The notes: a model not told the origin generated them from the sequence alone. 64,000 nucleotides of DNA from Chinchilla lanigera (GCF_000276665.1 NW_004955472.1:9107349-9171348); one strand, 5' to 3'. Positions 22,136 through 34,420 are shown, numbered from the stretch's first letter. Program-made: numbers and translations.

Positions 22136-23984
22136 GTTTCTTAGAAAGCATGTCAGAAAAACCACCCTATAGTGTGATTTGCACTGTGACCAGAGTCTAT
22201 CACATACTTTCATGAGCAATGGGTGATTATGCTTTGAAAACACATGGTCGTCTGAGCAAACTACTCGTTAGTCATGCATGTCCTTCATACTTTTTTGGCA
22301 TTTAAACACAAATGTCTCACAATTAGTCTGCAACAATATTCTAACTAAGTGGAAAATCATATTCACTATGTCCTCATAAAAATTATAACTGTCTTGACCT
22401 TAAAGTAACTTGATTATTTTGAAGAAATGCAATGTCAGCCTTCAAAGAGATTTATTCAAAATTCATATTCATTAACAGATTAAAAATTTTAAAAGGGTAT
22501 ATATACCTAGGAATACTCTCCCTCATACAGGCCAAATAAATGTACTTATATCCTATGGATAGGTTTCATGTGCATACATCATAGTCTTACTTGTTATAGA
22601 TTCATTTTATAGTTTTCTATATTTATAAAGGTTATTGCAATATCCCTAAGTTTTCCAAAGTACCTATTGTTATAAAAAAATTTGTCCCTTACATATGTCA
22701 GGATAAATAACATTTTAGAAATAATTTTCCTATTACTGTGGTCTTTATTTATTCATAGCATGGATTCCTTTGTTTGTTTTCAACCTTTTCAGGTGAGATA
22801 GGCAAGTACTAATCTTGGGGAAGTGGAAAATCTTGAATAATTCCTTGTAGAAAAGCTATGTAAATGGATCATTCGAGAGTTTTTGCTAAGAAAGCAGGCT
22901 CCCTGGAATAAAGAAAAGTCTTGGACTTAGAATCAGTAGGATGAAAACTACTTATTTCATTTGTCATTTTTAAATCTCAACCCCCAATTTCCTACTCATT
23001 GTCAGTCATGAAGAGCTCTCTTTTCTATCTGAAATTTTCCCTCACTATTTTCACATCTTAATTATCTTCATCCTTCTTTTGACAGTTGGTTATATGCCAA
23101 TTGTAGTGACATTCTTACACTTTTAATGATATTTAATATGAATTCACCTCAGCATCAGGGACTTCAGGCTTCCTAAATTGAAAATTAATTGGTTCAGTAA
23201 AGTAATGATTTGGAAACAGCTACAAAGAATGGTAAGGTTTTCCTTTCCAATAGGAAGCAGAATACAAGTCAAAGGAATTTTTAAAAAGAAAAACCTAGTT
23301 AAAGACGGACCCATTTGCAACAAAAATATAAAAGAGCTTTACTACTAACAGTTGTCATGCTAGTATTTTACTTGAAACATATTTATGTTCCAACCATTAT
23401 GGACCAGTGGAGACAAGATTTACTTCCCACCTTATAGGACAGAAAATCAGGCAATATATAAGAAACATTGATTTTCACATATTGGATAACAAACAGAGCA
23501 AGATGTTTGTCTCTGAGAAAAGGAACTGAAACAAGATAAGCCCTGCTGCTGCCCTAGTTTCCTGCATGGCAGCAGTGTCCGGGGGTGGGAGAATGGAGGA
23601 GCAGCACCAGAGTCCACACTCTCATGAAGCATAATTCACAGAACAAATTACCTTTAGGCCCTGAGCTCAGAGGACAGCCTCTTTAAGCCTTTGGCTGGGC
23701 GCTAATCCGTTCATAGGTGATGCAGAATGACCTGAGGGCATGGAAAAAATGTGAAAAGTAGAGGGGCGGAGAATTTCCCAAGCTTACAAGGGCCTTAGAC
23801 AACTTTGTGTTCCCACCTGACATTTACTTGGAATGAGTCGGATCTTCTTGAGTTTGTTTGGAAGATTTTTTTCAGACCTGCTTTCATAGAAGCATTTTAG
23901 TCCTACTCCTAAATGATAACCTACTGAAGAGGCTACCTAGTGCCTGTGTTGTGAGGCCTTTCTACTTTCTAAACCCCTAATTTA
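21701..23984. other. Unique non-coding sequence with a CA microsatellite
   Basis: About 2.3 kb with no recognised transposon apart from the (CA)n run at 22101-22134. Open frames are short; the 90-codon frame at 21971-22243 runs through the microsatellite. Confidence 0.55.
22101..22134. repeat. (CA)n microsatellite
   Basis: CA dinucleotide run of about 16 units, near-perfect, with one G at the end. Likely length-polymorphic. Confidence 0.97.
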
Positions 23985-24165
23985 AAATTAAGACTGACAT
24001 TGACCATTGTCTCACACCATAAATAAAAACTGACATGAAATAAAACATTGATTTAAAGATGACATAAAACTCTAAATCTCCTATTTAAAAAAGTAAGAGA
24101 AAATATTTGTGATCTTTAAGATTTCTTAAAGAAGGTACAAACAAAAATACAAATATAAAATAAAT
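23985..24165 (+). mobile_element. LINE-1 ORF2 3' fragment, plus strand
   Basis: Resembles the L1 ORF2 region in sense orientation: ccataaataaaaactgacat, gatttaaagatgacataaaa, then a 'gaaaatatttgtgatcttta' block. Diverged and short. It is the only L1 piece I see in plus orientation. Confidence 0.5.
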
Positions 24166-24205
24166 TTATTATGTTTGATTTGATTTGTTTAAAAATATTA
24201 GTCTA

Positions 24206-24460
24206 CCTGGGCATGGTGGTCCATGCCTTAATCCCAACACTTGGGAGGCTGAGGCAGGANNNNNNNNNNNNNNNNNNNNNNNNNNNNNNNNNNNNNNNNN
24301 NNNNNNNNNNNNNNNNNNNNNNNNNNNNNNNNNNNNNNNNNNNNNNNNNNNNNNNNNNNNNNNNNNNNNNNNNNNNNNNNNNNNNNNNNNNNNNNNNNNN
24401 NNNNNNNNNNNNNNNNNNNNNNNNNNNNNNNNNNNNNNNNNNNNNNNNNAAAAAAAAAAC
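24206..24460 (+). mobile_element. B1 SINE containing the assembly gap
   Basis: Begins ctgggcatggtggtccatgc, with cccaacacttgggaggctga and gaggcagga, then is cut by the N run and resumes with an A-rich tail. The N run replaces the middle and 3' part of the element and may include further sequence. A gap this size is larger than the missing B1 part (about 100 bp), so additional sequence or an estimated gap size is involved. Confidence 0.85.
24260..24449. other. Assembly gap (190 N)
   Basis: Run of N, no base called. Any open frame that crosses it (residues X) is meaningless. Confidence 1.
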
Positions 24461-24494
24461 AGGTACCCAACACAGAAATTATAGTTAGAACAAA

Positions 24495-24539
<45 letters not shown>
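24495..24539. repeat. (AAT)n microsatellite
   Basis: Uninterrupted AAT trinucleotide run of about 15 units shortly after the B1 tail; on the minus strand it encodes an Ile run that has no meaning as protein. Confidence 0.97.
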
Positions 24540-26654
24540 GTGACTTCATTTAAAAATGAGATAATTAAAATATAAGGAAGTACTTAGGAACCCAAAATCC
24601 TGATTATATCAGAAGGATGCAAGAGCCTATCAAACGGTTCTCATGAGTGACACCTGGATAAGTTTGACTAACAAAATAGGTAGCATTGAACTGCAGCTCA
24701 AAGTATAATAAAATTCATCCTGAAAATAAACTAGGAGATAAATAAACATGGGAAAGGGACTTTCTCTCCTTCAAGAATAATTCCCAATCATATTGTAGAT
24801 ACTTCTTCCACAAAGAGCAGATCTCAAGTCTCACACCACACCTCCCTTCCTGTGAGGGAAGAAGGAGGAAGCAGTAGAAATATACTAAGATTTTTGTCAT
24901 TCTGATCAGGACTTTGCACTCCTCACTTGCTATGGCAGTGTACAGGTGCACTCTAGAAAAAGATGTTACATCTTCTAAATAGTCTGAGGTAATGAAAACA
25001 ATCAATCACTGCAATCAAGCAAAAGAAAAGTCAAGAAATGTAAGTAAGAGCTGCAAACATTAACAAGAATGAAATTAATGTTACTTCTCAAATACAACGT
25101 TAGAAAAGATAAAGTAATAAAGTTCAGCAAAGCGCAATTCAAGGATTTGAGAGAAAAGAATTTTCATAAACATGGGATAATTTAAAATGAATATATGAGC
25201 ATCATTAATGTGAATGCCAAATACTGGAACAGAATATTTGGAGAAAATGAACAAAAACACCAGGAAAATAATTGAACACAAGTGAAATTTGAGGTAAAAT
25301 ATTGACTGTACTTCATATTTTAGACTGAACAAATAAAGAACAAAGGATATATGACTTGAATAATATAATGACACAGATTAATTGGGTAGGAACCTATCAA
25401 TAAACACAACTTTTAAGATGCAAAATTTAATAACAAGCTTGTTAGTTATATACAAGCACAGACTATAGATTTATGTACCAAATTCATGTGGCCCATTATT
25501 TGATCATATATAATTGTCATCAAAACCTGATTTTTAAAAGAAAATATCATCTGAATTAATTCCATGTAAACCCAAAAATGAAAATTTAAGATTATTCCTG
25601 ATTTACCTGTAAGATTATACATTTTTAATCAGTATATTCCATTTCATCTGCTTTGCCTAAAGGTGAATTCTTATCTAATTTCAGTATTTGAGTCTCCATT
25701 CTCTGAATATTTCACTGGCTTCAGTACTTTTCTCAGTGTTATTTTTCTATCCTAACTTGCCCTGGATTCTTGGAATTAAGTGTTACAAAGAAGTATTTCT
25801 GCTTCCAAATGCCTCCTGCTTGAAAAACTGGAATATATTGAGCCGTTCGAAATGGGAATCCACATTTTTTTGCTGTGGTTGGTTTTGCATGTGCCACAAA
25901 TTATGCCTCCTGAAAACAGAAACAATAAGAGGACTTTGTTGACTACTGAGCTGTTTCCAGTAATCATCTAGAGTCCCGCAAACTCATGGGGAAGGTTCTC
26001 CTAAGACTGAATGATGTGATTCCTTTTGAGTTATAGTCTTAGTTTCCTGGAGTTGTTCTTAACCACTTTCTCAGAGTTCATTTCAGCAAACTAAACGATA
26101 CCAAGGAGGATGACACTCTTTAATACACAGAAAAGGTTTTGTGGCATATTGACTTTCAGGAAAATAGTGTGAAGTTACCTTGAAATTATATAAATCATGA
26201 TTCTGCAGAGGTTTTCTCCTTAAAATGGAGATGCTGGTCTGATAGTAGCTTTCTTTCCTGAAAGTTTGATTTTTATGTAACTGTACACTTTTCAAATTCT
26301 GCCTAACTATACATATCTTACCCAACTTCCTTTGAAAGATACCTCAATTATTTGGTTCTACTATCTGTCTGGATAAAAACAGCAAAACCATTCATGAATA
26401 TATGGCTTAATCAAATAATGAGGGAGCTCTTGCATTAAAAGAAATAGATTACTTTCGTTAATCATAGAAGAATGCATATAATAGTGCCCCACATTTAAAT
26501 AAATTCATTTATACTCTTCTGATCAGTGATAGATACTATTACTTTCAAATGTCTAGTCAAAGCTGGTACAAATAAGGATTAAGTACCCAACACCTAAAAT
26601 AGTCTGAAGCTTAGCTATACATGATATATGCATGAAATTTCAGAAAGATTCTTT

Positions 26655-26775
26655 GAGTTAGATACTGTTATTCTTAGTGATATGATGTGACATTAAAATG
26701 CAGGAAATTGGGTTAATATCTCAAAGACAAAAAGCTACTATGCAATCTTTGAATTCAAATCTCTTGACTCTGACT
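26655..26775 (-). mobile_element. MIR SINE remnant
   Basis: In minus orientation it follows the MIR core layout: gatactgttattcttagtga, then a 'gcaggaaattgggttaatatc' block and 'gaattcaaatctcttgactct'. Strongly diverged, as expected for this ancient mammalian family. Confidence 0.45.
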
Positions 26776-27750
26776 TTGTCCCACAGGTGTCCATGCCAAA
26801 ATATGACAGGAAAAGGTGACATGTAGGTTTCTATCTGATATACTGTAGTAAAAAAATCAAAACAACAAATAAACACCAGTATGATTAAACACTTGGAAAT
26901 AAATATCAGCAATGTTACTACTCTATCTATATGGAAGATGTTTGGAACATCTTTTTCTGACCTGTATTATAAATAACCTTTTATTCAAAGTGCTAGACTA
27001 CACACTAAAGAAAATATAAAGATGGGTAAAATAATTACCCTGACTTCAAGTTACTGCTTTGAGGACATAGGGTTTCCAAATACATTTTAGGTGTTCCTGC
27101 TTGGTCATGTTTAATCCTCAAAGCTGCATAACTACTTTGATCGATCCATGGGGCTAAGTTTTCAAGAAGAGTTAAGTGAGAATAATTAATATTGTGTTAA
27201 AATTTGGGATCGATCATAGTTTGTGTGTGGTCATTGCGACTAGAAAGAATGAGAATATTATATGGCATAATGCCTAATATGTTTATTACCATATGTTTAA
27301 TAGCCAGCTTGTCCAGTTTACTGTAGAGAATCTCCCTCATTTGCCTTTTCACTATATTTCTATGAACCCCACATCTCCCCTTCCAAAGCATTTTTCTTAA
27401 AAATGAAAAAGAAGGCAAACAACTTACTTGTGTTCAGACACAAAAAAAAATGTATAAGAAAGCACAGGGACTCAGGCAGGACATGACATTTCCAAATATG
27501 AAATCTTAGCATAGCAGAAAGTTTACTCTAATTTTTTCCCCCATCTTTCTCCTTTGAGACCATAAAGGATTTCCTTGTCTCTTTTCCCTTGGAAGGATCA
27601 CGTGACAGGCATCTTCTCTACACCATAAGAAGTGAAGACACAGAGACACAGAAAAGATTTGAACACACAGATCTTGCTAAGTTCCCTCCTGTTCATTACT
27701 ATTGGACTATACATTTTTTGTTTGATCTTACTTCTGTATGCCTATTCTTC

Positions 27751-27790
27751 ACTGGACCTAAGCATAAAATACTGGACCTAAGCATAAAAT
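27751..27790. repeat. Perfect 2 x 20-bp tandem duplication
   Basis: The unit actggacctaagcataaaat occurs exactly twice in tandem, followed by a further 'actg'. No mismatch, so a recent slippage event. Confidence 0.97.
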
Positions 27791-28452
27791 ACTGTACACT
27801 GTTTTCCTTGAATATCTGCATCCTCATTTTCAATTTTTCCAATGTCACATAAATCTTTGGACGAATACATTTTTTATGGTTTTCTGTTGCTAATTTTTCT
27901 TTTGTTATACTGGTATCAACCATGAACATTGTTATGGCTGAAGAACAATATCCCTCCCCTTGAGAGTCACTGTTCTCATTAGAAGGATGAGGGGTAGGGA
28001 ATAGGCTAGATGAAGAATGATATTTCTTATAATAACCACTCCAGTTTCTAATTACAATTTCAGTTCTCTTTGACTATGACTCCCCCTTTCTTCTTTCACT
28101 TTAAAGAATCCCTGTGATCATAATGATCCTACCAGGATGCCATTCCCATCATTCTGTGCTAATTCAGCTGATTAGCAACCTTAATTCCATCCCTAGAACT
28201 TTAAATCCCCATTGTCATGTAAGTAACAAAGCCACAGTTTTACACAGACATCTTTGGGGAGCCATTTTAGTGCCTAACATAGCTGATTTAAATATCTCTC
28301 TCTATTGTTTAAGCTTGGTAAGATTTTTCAGTACATCCATGTAAGTCATCTAGATACATTGTTTCTAATTGCTTGTAGCTACTACTACGGATTGCTGTCA
28401 CTGACTGAGTCCTTATCTCATGGAAATAAGCATTTTAATTCACTTATATTTT

Positions 28453-28720
28453 CAAGGTTTTCCAGAAAGAATGAACTGACAGGAGATAGACCATATAAGA
28501 TAGATGATAGATAGATAGATCCATAGATAGATAAGTTAGATAAGAGGGGATTTATTAGAGAAATCAGTTCACAGTTACAGAGGTTGTGAAGTCCCAAGAC
28601 AGTGTCTTGGGGCTGGATACACTGGGATGCTGGTATACTGGTTCAGCTCAAGTTAAGAGACCTCAGAATCAGACTATAATTCTAAGCCCATAGCTGAAGG
28701 CTTGAGAACCCAAGAAGCTT
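28453..28720 (+). mobile_element. Mammalian interspersed repeat with internal GATA array
   Basis: Order ggttttccagaaagaatgaa, an imperfect GATA-type microsatellite, ggggatttattagagaaatc, then a 'gaggttgtgaagtcccaaga' block matches a widespread mammalian repeat that carries a simple-repeat centre followed by a 'gagatttatt...ggctgagaagtccc' segment. I do not assign its class with certainty. Diverged copy. Confidence 0.5.
28498..28548. repeat. Imperfect (GATA)n microsatellite
   Basis: Several GATA/ATAG units (agatagatgatagatagata and so on) with interruptions, inside the interspersed repeat listed above. Confidence 0.9.
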
Positions 28721-29523
28721 GTAACTAACTACATGTACTATACTGTTCTTTCTGTGTTTGAAAAAAAGGAAATAGAAATGATGTTCAGAATTCTAACATG
28801 GGAAAAAGTAATCTTTAAACAAATACAACCTCAGTGATATAAATCACTCTTACCATTTCAGTCATTTGGCCCGATAGTAATCCATGTCTACACACTGTAG
28901 TTCCGTTTTTTGTTTTTTGTTTTTTGTTTTTGTACGGTCAAGCTGGATTTCTCTCAATTGTCAGTGAACTTGTTGAGAAGAGTTCTTGTTTGAAGATACT
29001 GTTGTGCTGCATTTTCTGTGCTCTTGTGGTTCTGCTTGTCTGGCTATCCTGAGTGATGTGTTACATTTTGCATTTAGTCAACAGTATGTTTCATTTGCTA
29101 AATGTCAACTTTAGTTCCCTAGAAAAATCATTTTTTTAAAAAAATTTGCACTTGTTTTTCAATTTCTTTGATTATTTTTTTCATTTTAGCTTTTATAATC
29201 TATTTATTCTTAGGTATTAGTTACTTTATTACACAGGGTCAAATTTATACCTGGCTGTCTGTTCATTATCAACTGAAAATGATTAGGAGTCAAGAAAAAA
29301 ATATAAATAATAACAGCATTAGAAAAAGTAACTAAATATACAAGGGTTTTATTTTTTAAAATAAAAATGTCACCAGAACCTATTTTATAATAAACATTAG
29401 GCTAACATATTTTATAAATTTAGAAATAATAAACAAATGAAATTGTTGTACCCTTATTCACAACTTGTCTTTTACCAAAATGCAGCTCTTTCATCTCTGT
29501 ACACGGAGAGATGACGGTGCTGT
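28721..29523. other. Unique non-coding sequence
   Basis: AT-rich, with a short T6G tandem run at 28905-28931. Nothing else recognised. Confidence 0.55.
28905..28931. repeat. (TTTTTTG)n simple repeat
   Basis: About four units of six T plus G. On the minus strand this is a CAAAAAA array, which is also how several SINE tails in this window look, but no SINE body is attached. Confidence 0.85.
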
Positions 29524-29874
29524 CTTGGTTACTTTTCTCTTGTTGCTGGGACAAAATACTTGACAACCAAAATTAAGGAAGGAAAGGTTTATCTCGCTTA
29601 CAGTTTGTGGAGGTTTCAGTCCATACTTGGCAGGTTACAAGGCAGAGTGGCACATGTCAGAGTGCTACAGCTCATGGCGGCAGAACACAAAAAAAAAGCA
29701 ACAACCACGAAAGGGAGGAATGGCCTCAGGCAGCCTCTTCCTCTCCCTTATGTATGCAAACTATCCACCCCAGGGTGGGTGGAGCTCTCACACCCATAAT
29801 CAGTCAAACTCTAAAAGCCTGCCCCATGACCGCATGAGGATTTGAGGGGGACACACAGACACAAACCATAACAG
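29524..29874 (-). mobile_element. MaLR-type LTR, minus strand
   Basis: The plus strand is the reverse complement of a MaLR LTR: ttacttttctcttgttgctg, gacaaaatacttgacaacca, aggaaggaaaggtttatctc (reverse poly(A) signal region) and at the far end ggggacacacagacacaaac with cataacag. Several overlapping plus-strand frames at 29560-29845 are chance readings of the LTR. No internal region is attached. Confidence 0.82.
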
Positions 29875-29970
29875 GTGCAAAACACAAGCAATGCCTCAAC
29901 TCAACAAATAGCTATTATTTGCAAGGAAGTAATATTCTCTACCATGGTACAAACAAAAATTGGTCCAGTT

Positions 29971-30112
29971 TCTTTTTCTTTTTGGACACGGTTTTGCTAT
30001 AAATTCCAGGCAGGCCTTAAACTCACTATATAGTCCAGTTTGGCTGGACTCAAAATCACTCTGATTCTCCTGCGTCTGCCTCACTAGTGCTGGGATTATA
30101 AGTGTGTGCTGC
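29971..30112 (-). mobile_element. B1 SINE, minus strand
   Basis: Reverse complement of B1: tttttggacacggttttgct, two 'ggc(a/t)gg' blocks (caggcaggccttaaactcac and tccagtttggctggactcaa, the internal duplication), tctgcctcactagtgctggg, ttataagtgtgtgctgc. Slightly diverged. Confidence 0.9.
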
Positions 30113-30610
30113 ACACTTTCTAACTCTTAAGGATCTGTCAGTGGAGTTGGACTTGATATACAAAGGTGCATTTTAAAGTAGCATATTAAAAATACTCTTA
30201 AAGAGATTTAAAAATAAAGAAAACCATTGGAAAGATTACTTTTCCTGCAGTTGATAGTTCTTTTCAACTTTTCCCAAGTCTCTGATCACTAGACTTGTGG
30301 AGTGCTAGCTAAAAATACTACAGTCTGTATATTTTTCCACATTCTGAAAATGTGGAGGACCTGAAGATTTTTTTTCATAAGAAATTATTATTATTGTTAT
30401 ACTCTGTCAAGTTAGAAATTACTACTATAGAAGAAAACCTTTGCATTAATGTAAAAGATGGGCAATTATTCAAGGAGGCCATTACGTTTCCAGCATAAAA
30501 ACTTTTGAACAAATGAGCCAAAAGTGGGAGGATGACTATAGATAATATTAATTCTTTCATCCATCCAGTCAGTCATCAAACCATACAGCCTAAAGAAAAT
30601 GCAAATATCG
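30113..30610. other. Unique non-coding sequence
   Basis: Nothing recognised. A short inverted pair (ccacattctgaaaatgtgg near 30338-30356) forms a small chance hairpin. Confidence 0.5.
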
Positions 30611-30770
30611 CTGGGTGTGGTGGTGCACACCCATAATCCCAGCACTCAGGAGACTGAGGCAGGAGAATCATTGTGAATTTGAGACCAGCCTTTGCTACAA
30701 AGTGAGCTCAAGGCCAGCCTGAACTGCACAGAGAGATCCTGTCTCAAAAGACAAAAAAAAAAAAAAAAAA
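30611..30770 (+). mobile_element. B1 SINE, full length
   Basis: ctgggtgtggtggtgcacac head, aatcccagcactcaggagac, gaccagcctttgctacaaag, ggccagcctgaactgcacag, gatcctgtctcaaaagac and a pure A tail. An imperfect target duplication, gaaaatgcaaatatcg versus ggaaatacaaatatcg, lies on the two sides. One of the best-preserved B1 copies here. Confidence 0.95.
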
Positions 30771-31806
30771 GGAAATACAAATATCGATAAGACATAGACA
30801 TTCTCTAAGGATCCTTTGGGAAAACTGAAAAACAGGTATGTAAATGAATAGTTATGCAAATGTTCATTCAAGTTAATATACATCTATCAATGTGCCAAAT
30901 GATTCTTTAGCTCTTGAGAATGACTGAATAATCAATAAAGTTTTCTTCATAACTTCAAAAGAAACGTATCTTTTAGAGCATCAGATTTCAAAGAAAATCT
31001 GCCATCACTGGTGAGAAGGCAGTTCCAAAATGCAGTCGTTGGAGACTTCTGGATGTAATGATAGTTCACCACCCATGTGGCAAACAGCACGGAAATGATT
31101 TGGAATAGGAAGATCGCTGTGGAGAGAAGAGGAAAAGGCAAAGGTGAAAATGAATGAGGTTATTTGTTGCATTCTTGATGACTGCTGTGGGCACTGGATT
31201 CTCTGAAGCTAAGGAAGAAGCGCAGACTCGTATGAAAATTGGGTGTTGGAGAGGAAACACGTCTTCCTTTTTCTTTTAGAAAACTACTTTGAGGAGAATT
31301 TTACTTACATAAAGTAAGCAAAGCCTGTTTTTGCAATAAGAAGATTAAGACAAAGATGACAGGTCTATAAATGGTGCAGACAGATAGTGATATTCATTTT
31401 GATGTAATGAAGGTAGTTTTCCAAAATAATTTTATTGTTAGTAACTTAAAGTAGGAAGAGGCAATTTTATTCACTTTGCTTTCTTCTTCTCCTGAACTGA
31501 AAAGATTAAAATTGGGAGTTTACCTTTTTATAACCAGATCTTCCAAGGAAATGCCAATATATCAACAAACCACCAAAACACCTAGTTTATCATTTGCCTG
31601 AAGCTAAATCCCAAATTATTCTAAGTTAATTTGAAACTTTTAGGCATTGTCATGCAGATGGCATCCATAAATACTACTAGAATAGTTTTTCCATTTCACA
31701 GCCTTAAAATCTGTATCTCTAGCTGCTCCACACTGAGCAGTCTTTAATCATGAACACACCCAACAGTCTGTTTTATCACATGTCCTCAATAGAGATCCAT
31801 CTTAAT
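30771..31806. other. Unique non-coding sequence
   Basis: No transposon recognised. An octamer-like ATGCAAAT lies at 30854-30861. The 64-codon minus frames at 30947-31260 lack motifs. Confidence 0.5.
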
Positions 31807-31909
31807 TGAATATGATTTTTTTTTTTTTTTTGGTACTAGGAATTGAACTCAGGACCTTGCACTTGCCAAGCAGGAGCTTATACCACTAAGCTATATACCG
31901 GGCCCTGAA
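31807..31909 (-). mobile_element. ID-like SINE, minus strand
   Basis: Reverse complement of the ID-like SINE with a poly(T) block, ggtactaggaattgaactca, ggaccttgcacttgccaagc. A perfect 12-bp duplication, atccatcttaat, lies at 31795-31806 and 31910-31921. The start region (tataccgggccc) has diverged. Confidence 0.9.
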
Positions 31910-31921
31910 ATCCATCTTAAT

Positions 31922-32980
31922 CTAAAAGAAAAATTAGCACAGATAAATAAGTGATTTAATCATGACCCCACAGCATGCATGTACTAAATTAGTACAAAAC
32001 TGGCTTTCAGTTTCTCAATAATTTCTATGGAAAATAATAGTAGAATAAATTCAATGTGAAACTGTGTCTAATGACAACGATTGCTTTACTGAAAATTCCT
32101 TTTCTCTCATAATGTGCAGAACTGGCAAATGCACAGTCAGACCACAGAACACATTATGGTTAGTAATTCATTAAACGATGCAACAGATTCAAGGAAGATC
32201 ATGTTAAATTTACAAGAGGCTCCGGTCCAAGAAATGCACACATCTAAATTGCGATGGTGCTCAAATGTTTCAGTGCTTTAGTCATCTGTTCAATCTTCAC
32301 TGTCTTTGAGTCTGCAGCACAGAAAAAATATGATTGATTGTGCTGCAGGATATGTGCTTTTTGCATTTCCTTTAACTATAAAACAAGCACCATTTTAATT
32401 AAACTGCTTCCAAGCAATTCAGGTGCTCCATAAAAATATAATGAAGCAATTAAGATGTGTTACAAGTGACTGAGATAGGCTTTTCATTTGAAAACGTAAA
32501 AGTGGAAGACAATGGTTGTTGTTTTGGCTTTTTTGTTTTGTTTGGTTTTGTGTTTTCCCTTTCTCTAAACTCTAAGCAGGAAGACTATTTAATTCTACAA
32601 AAGAACACTTGCTTTTAGTGACATATAGTTTATTTTATCGTCAAATCTTCATACATTTTGTGCAAAACTATAAAGAAATCATTTTTATTATTATTAAGAG
32701 TTTTTAAAATGTGTGTAGGTGCAACCTATGTTAGGGCTATGGAAATAATCTCTATTTGTTTCCAAGGGAAAATCAAAGCAAAGACCTATGAGATTTTCTA
32801 AATTGCATATTAGGATAAAATCGAAATAATGATCCAAAGAGGATATGAACTTAAAAATTTGGAATTTTGAGATACACAGCAGGGTGAGGATGTGAGTTAT
32901 GTACTATATGAATTTATTGTGGGTATAATACTGTGTTCCATATGCCCAGTGAAATACCCTCAGCTTCCACAAGAATAAGA
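31922..32980. other. Repeat-free block, candidate conserved non-coding DNA
   Basis: About 1 kb with no transposon signature and with AT-rich homeodomain-type cores (for example ccattttaattaaactgctt near 32390) among balanced-composition sequence (about 32.05-32.48 kb). Such blocks in a repeat-dense locus are often conserved enhancers, but conservation cannot be judged from one sequence. Confidence 0.35.
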
Positions 32981-32984
32981 GGAA

Positions 32985-33145
32985 TTTTTGTTCCCATTGT
33001 GGACTTATCATTCCAATCATTCAGTAAAACAATATTCATTCATCTGCTGTTTATCGTACTCGGCATCACCTTAGATCCTAGAGACAGAAAGATAGATAAT
33101 GCTTACACACTGAACTTTCCTCTGCGGAAGATATATTCTGGTTTG
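32985..33145 (-). mobile_element. L2 LINE remnant, minus strand
   Basis: Reverse complement of the L2 3' end: aatattcattcatctgctgt, ttatcgtactcggcatcacc, ttagatcctagagacagaaa. This matches the familiar 'attcattcaacaaatatttattgag...ctggggatacag' layout with heavy divergence. Confidence 0.5.
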
Positions 33146-34319
33146 CAATAACTACTGGAAGTAAGGGAAAATAAAACACAAAATTAAAATAACAGCAAAT
33201 ATTGTCAATTGCTGAAAAATAAAATAATGAAAATGTCATTTTTGTGAGGCTGGTCAGGGTAGTTTATTCTGTGGACTTGATAAGACAGAGAGGAAATATT
33301 TTCAGAGATCATGTTGGAGAAAGGGCAAAATAGTGGATGTTAAAGGAGCATGCAATAAAAGTGCATAATATAGTAAAGGAAAATAATCTTTAATTCATTT
33401 TGAAAGTTTCACTATTATCAAATTTACCTGTTTACCTAGCCTAAATATTTTATAAGTTTAAGCTATTTCCATCTCAATAGAAACAGATAATTGTTCATGA
33501 TTTCCAAGGAATGTCCTTTTTTTATTACAAGTCAGAGGAAATGAAAACTGAAACAAATACCGGGAGCAATATAAAGCCGGAAATTAGCAACACTAAGCCG
33601 GTGCAACAGATACTGTCCTTACAGATGGACACGGGAGAGTTTCAGTGAGTTTGGTAGAATTTCAGATATAAAGAGTGGCAGAGTCAAACAGAAAGTTCCA
33701 CGGGATCTGACTATAGATCTTAGGTAGAAAGACAGAAAGGTAGTTAGACAGATGGTAAAATGACATAGATATCGGATATTTGGTAGTTACATTGGCATCT
33801 CCCATTGCTATTTTGCTCCTTTGTTAGCATCCCAGCATGAATGATGGCTCTAAAAACTAATTTGAGCTGCTAATCGCTGTTGTTCTATAATGCTTTAGTT
33901 ATAATTAATGTGCTAATTCTTTGGTTTATTCCCTGGGCAATTTCATGATGGGTGCAATTTTATAAAGCAACCGAAAAACTAAATAAATGTTGCAGCTGCC
34001 CTCTAGCTACCATTGGTCCTCATAGAATTGAATATCATGTCCCTGAGTAATTTCTATGTTCTGCCCAATGGCAAGAATCTAAGAAAAGCCAAACTGAGAT
34101 TTTAGTAGTTTTGTTTCAAAAGTGCCCTGAAGAAGGATTAGTTTCAAAAACATCAAGGGCCAGGTAGACCAGAGAACAGATTGTAAAAGGTGCACTGTGA
34201 ATTGAGGAGAAGTAAAAAATCTTCTAGTTTTCAGATCTACTACCATAGGTTTTCCCTTTCCACTGAGGTAACTTTAGGCTCTTGAAAAAAAGCAAAGAGG
34301 AAAAATAATGTCAAAGAAT

Positions 34320-34320
<1 letters not shown>
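33146..34320. other. Repeat-free block, candidate conserved non-coding DNA
   Basis: No transposon recognised. At about 33790-34010 the sequence is unusually rich in TAAT cores (ctaatttgagctgctaatcg, ataattaatgtgctaattct), a pattern of homeodomain-bound enhancers. No open frame of note. Confidence 0.35.
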
Positions 34321-34321
<1 letters not shown>

Positions 34322-34356
<35 letters not shown>

Positions 34357-34420
34357 AGAGAAAGAGACAGAGAGAGAGAGAGAGACAGAGAGAAAGAGAG
34401 AAAGAGAGAGGCTGAGAAAA
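34322..34420. repeat. Compound (TG)n-(GA)n microsatellite
   Basis: About 17 TG units followed at once by a 65-bp GA-rich run with CAGAGAGA-type units. The plus-strand open frame at 34322-34534 is a reading of this repeat (Cys-Val then Arg-Glu) and is not a gene. Confidence 0.95.

Larger units (their letters stand above)
24540..28450. other. Mostly unique non-coding sequence
   Basis: About 3.9 kb of AT-rich DNA. Contains a possible MIR relic (26655-26775) and a perfect 20-bp tandem duplication (27751-27790). The part 24.6-25.4 kb is A-rich and could be a very old L1/HAL1 relic in plus orientation, but I cannot support that. Open frames up to 97 codons show no known motif. Confidence 0.5.

Noticed and set aside
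24169..24549. Open frames crossing the gap
   Set aside because: Residues are undefined over 190 N and the flanks are B1 and AAT-repeat sequence.
24600..25400. Possible plus-strand L1/HAL1 relic
   Set aside because: A-rich composition is suggestive, but I could not match a block order to a known family.
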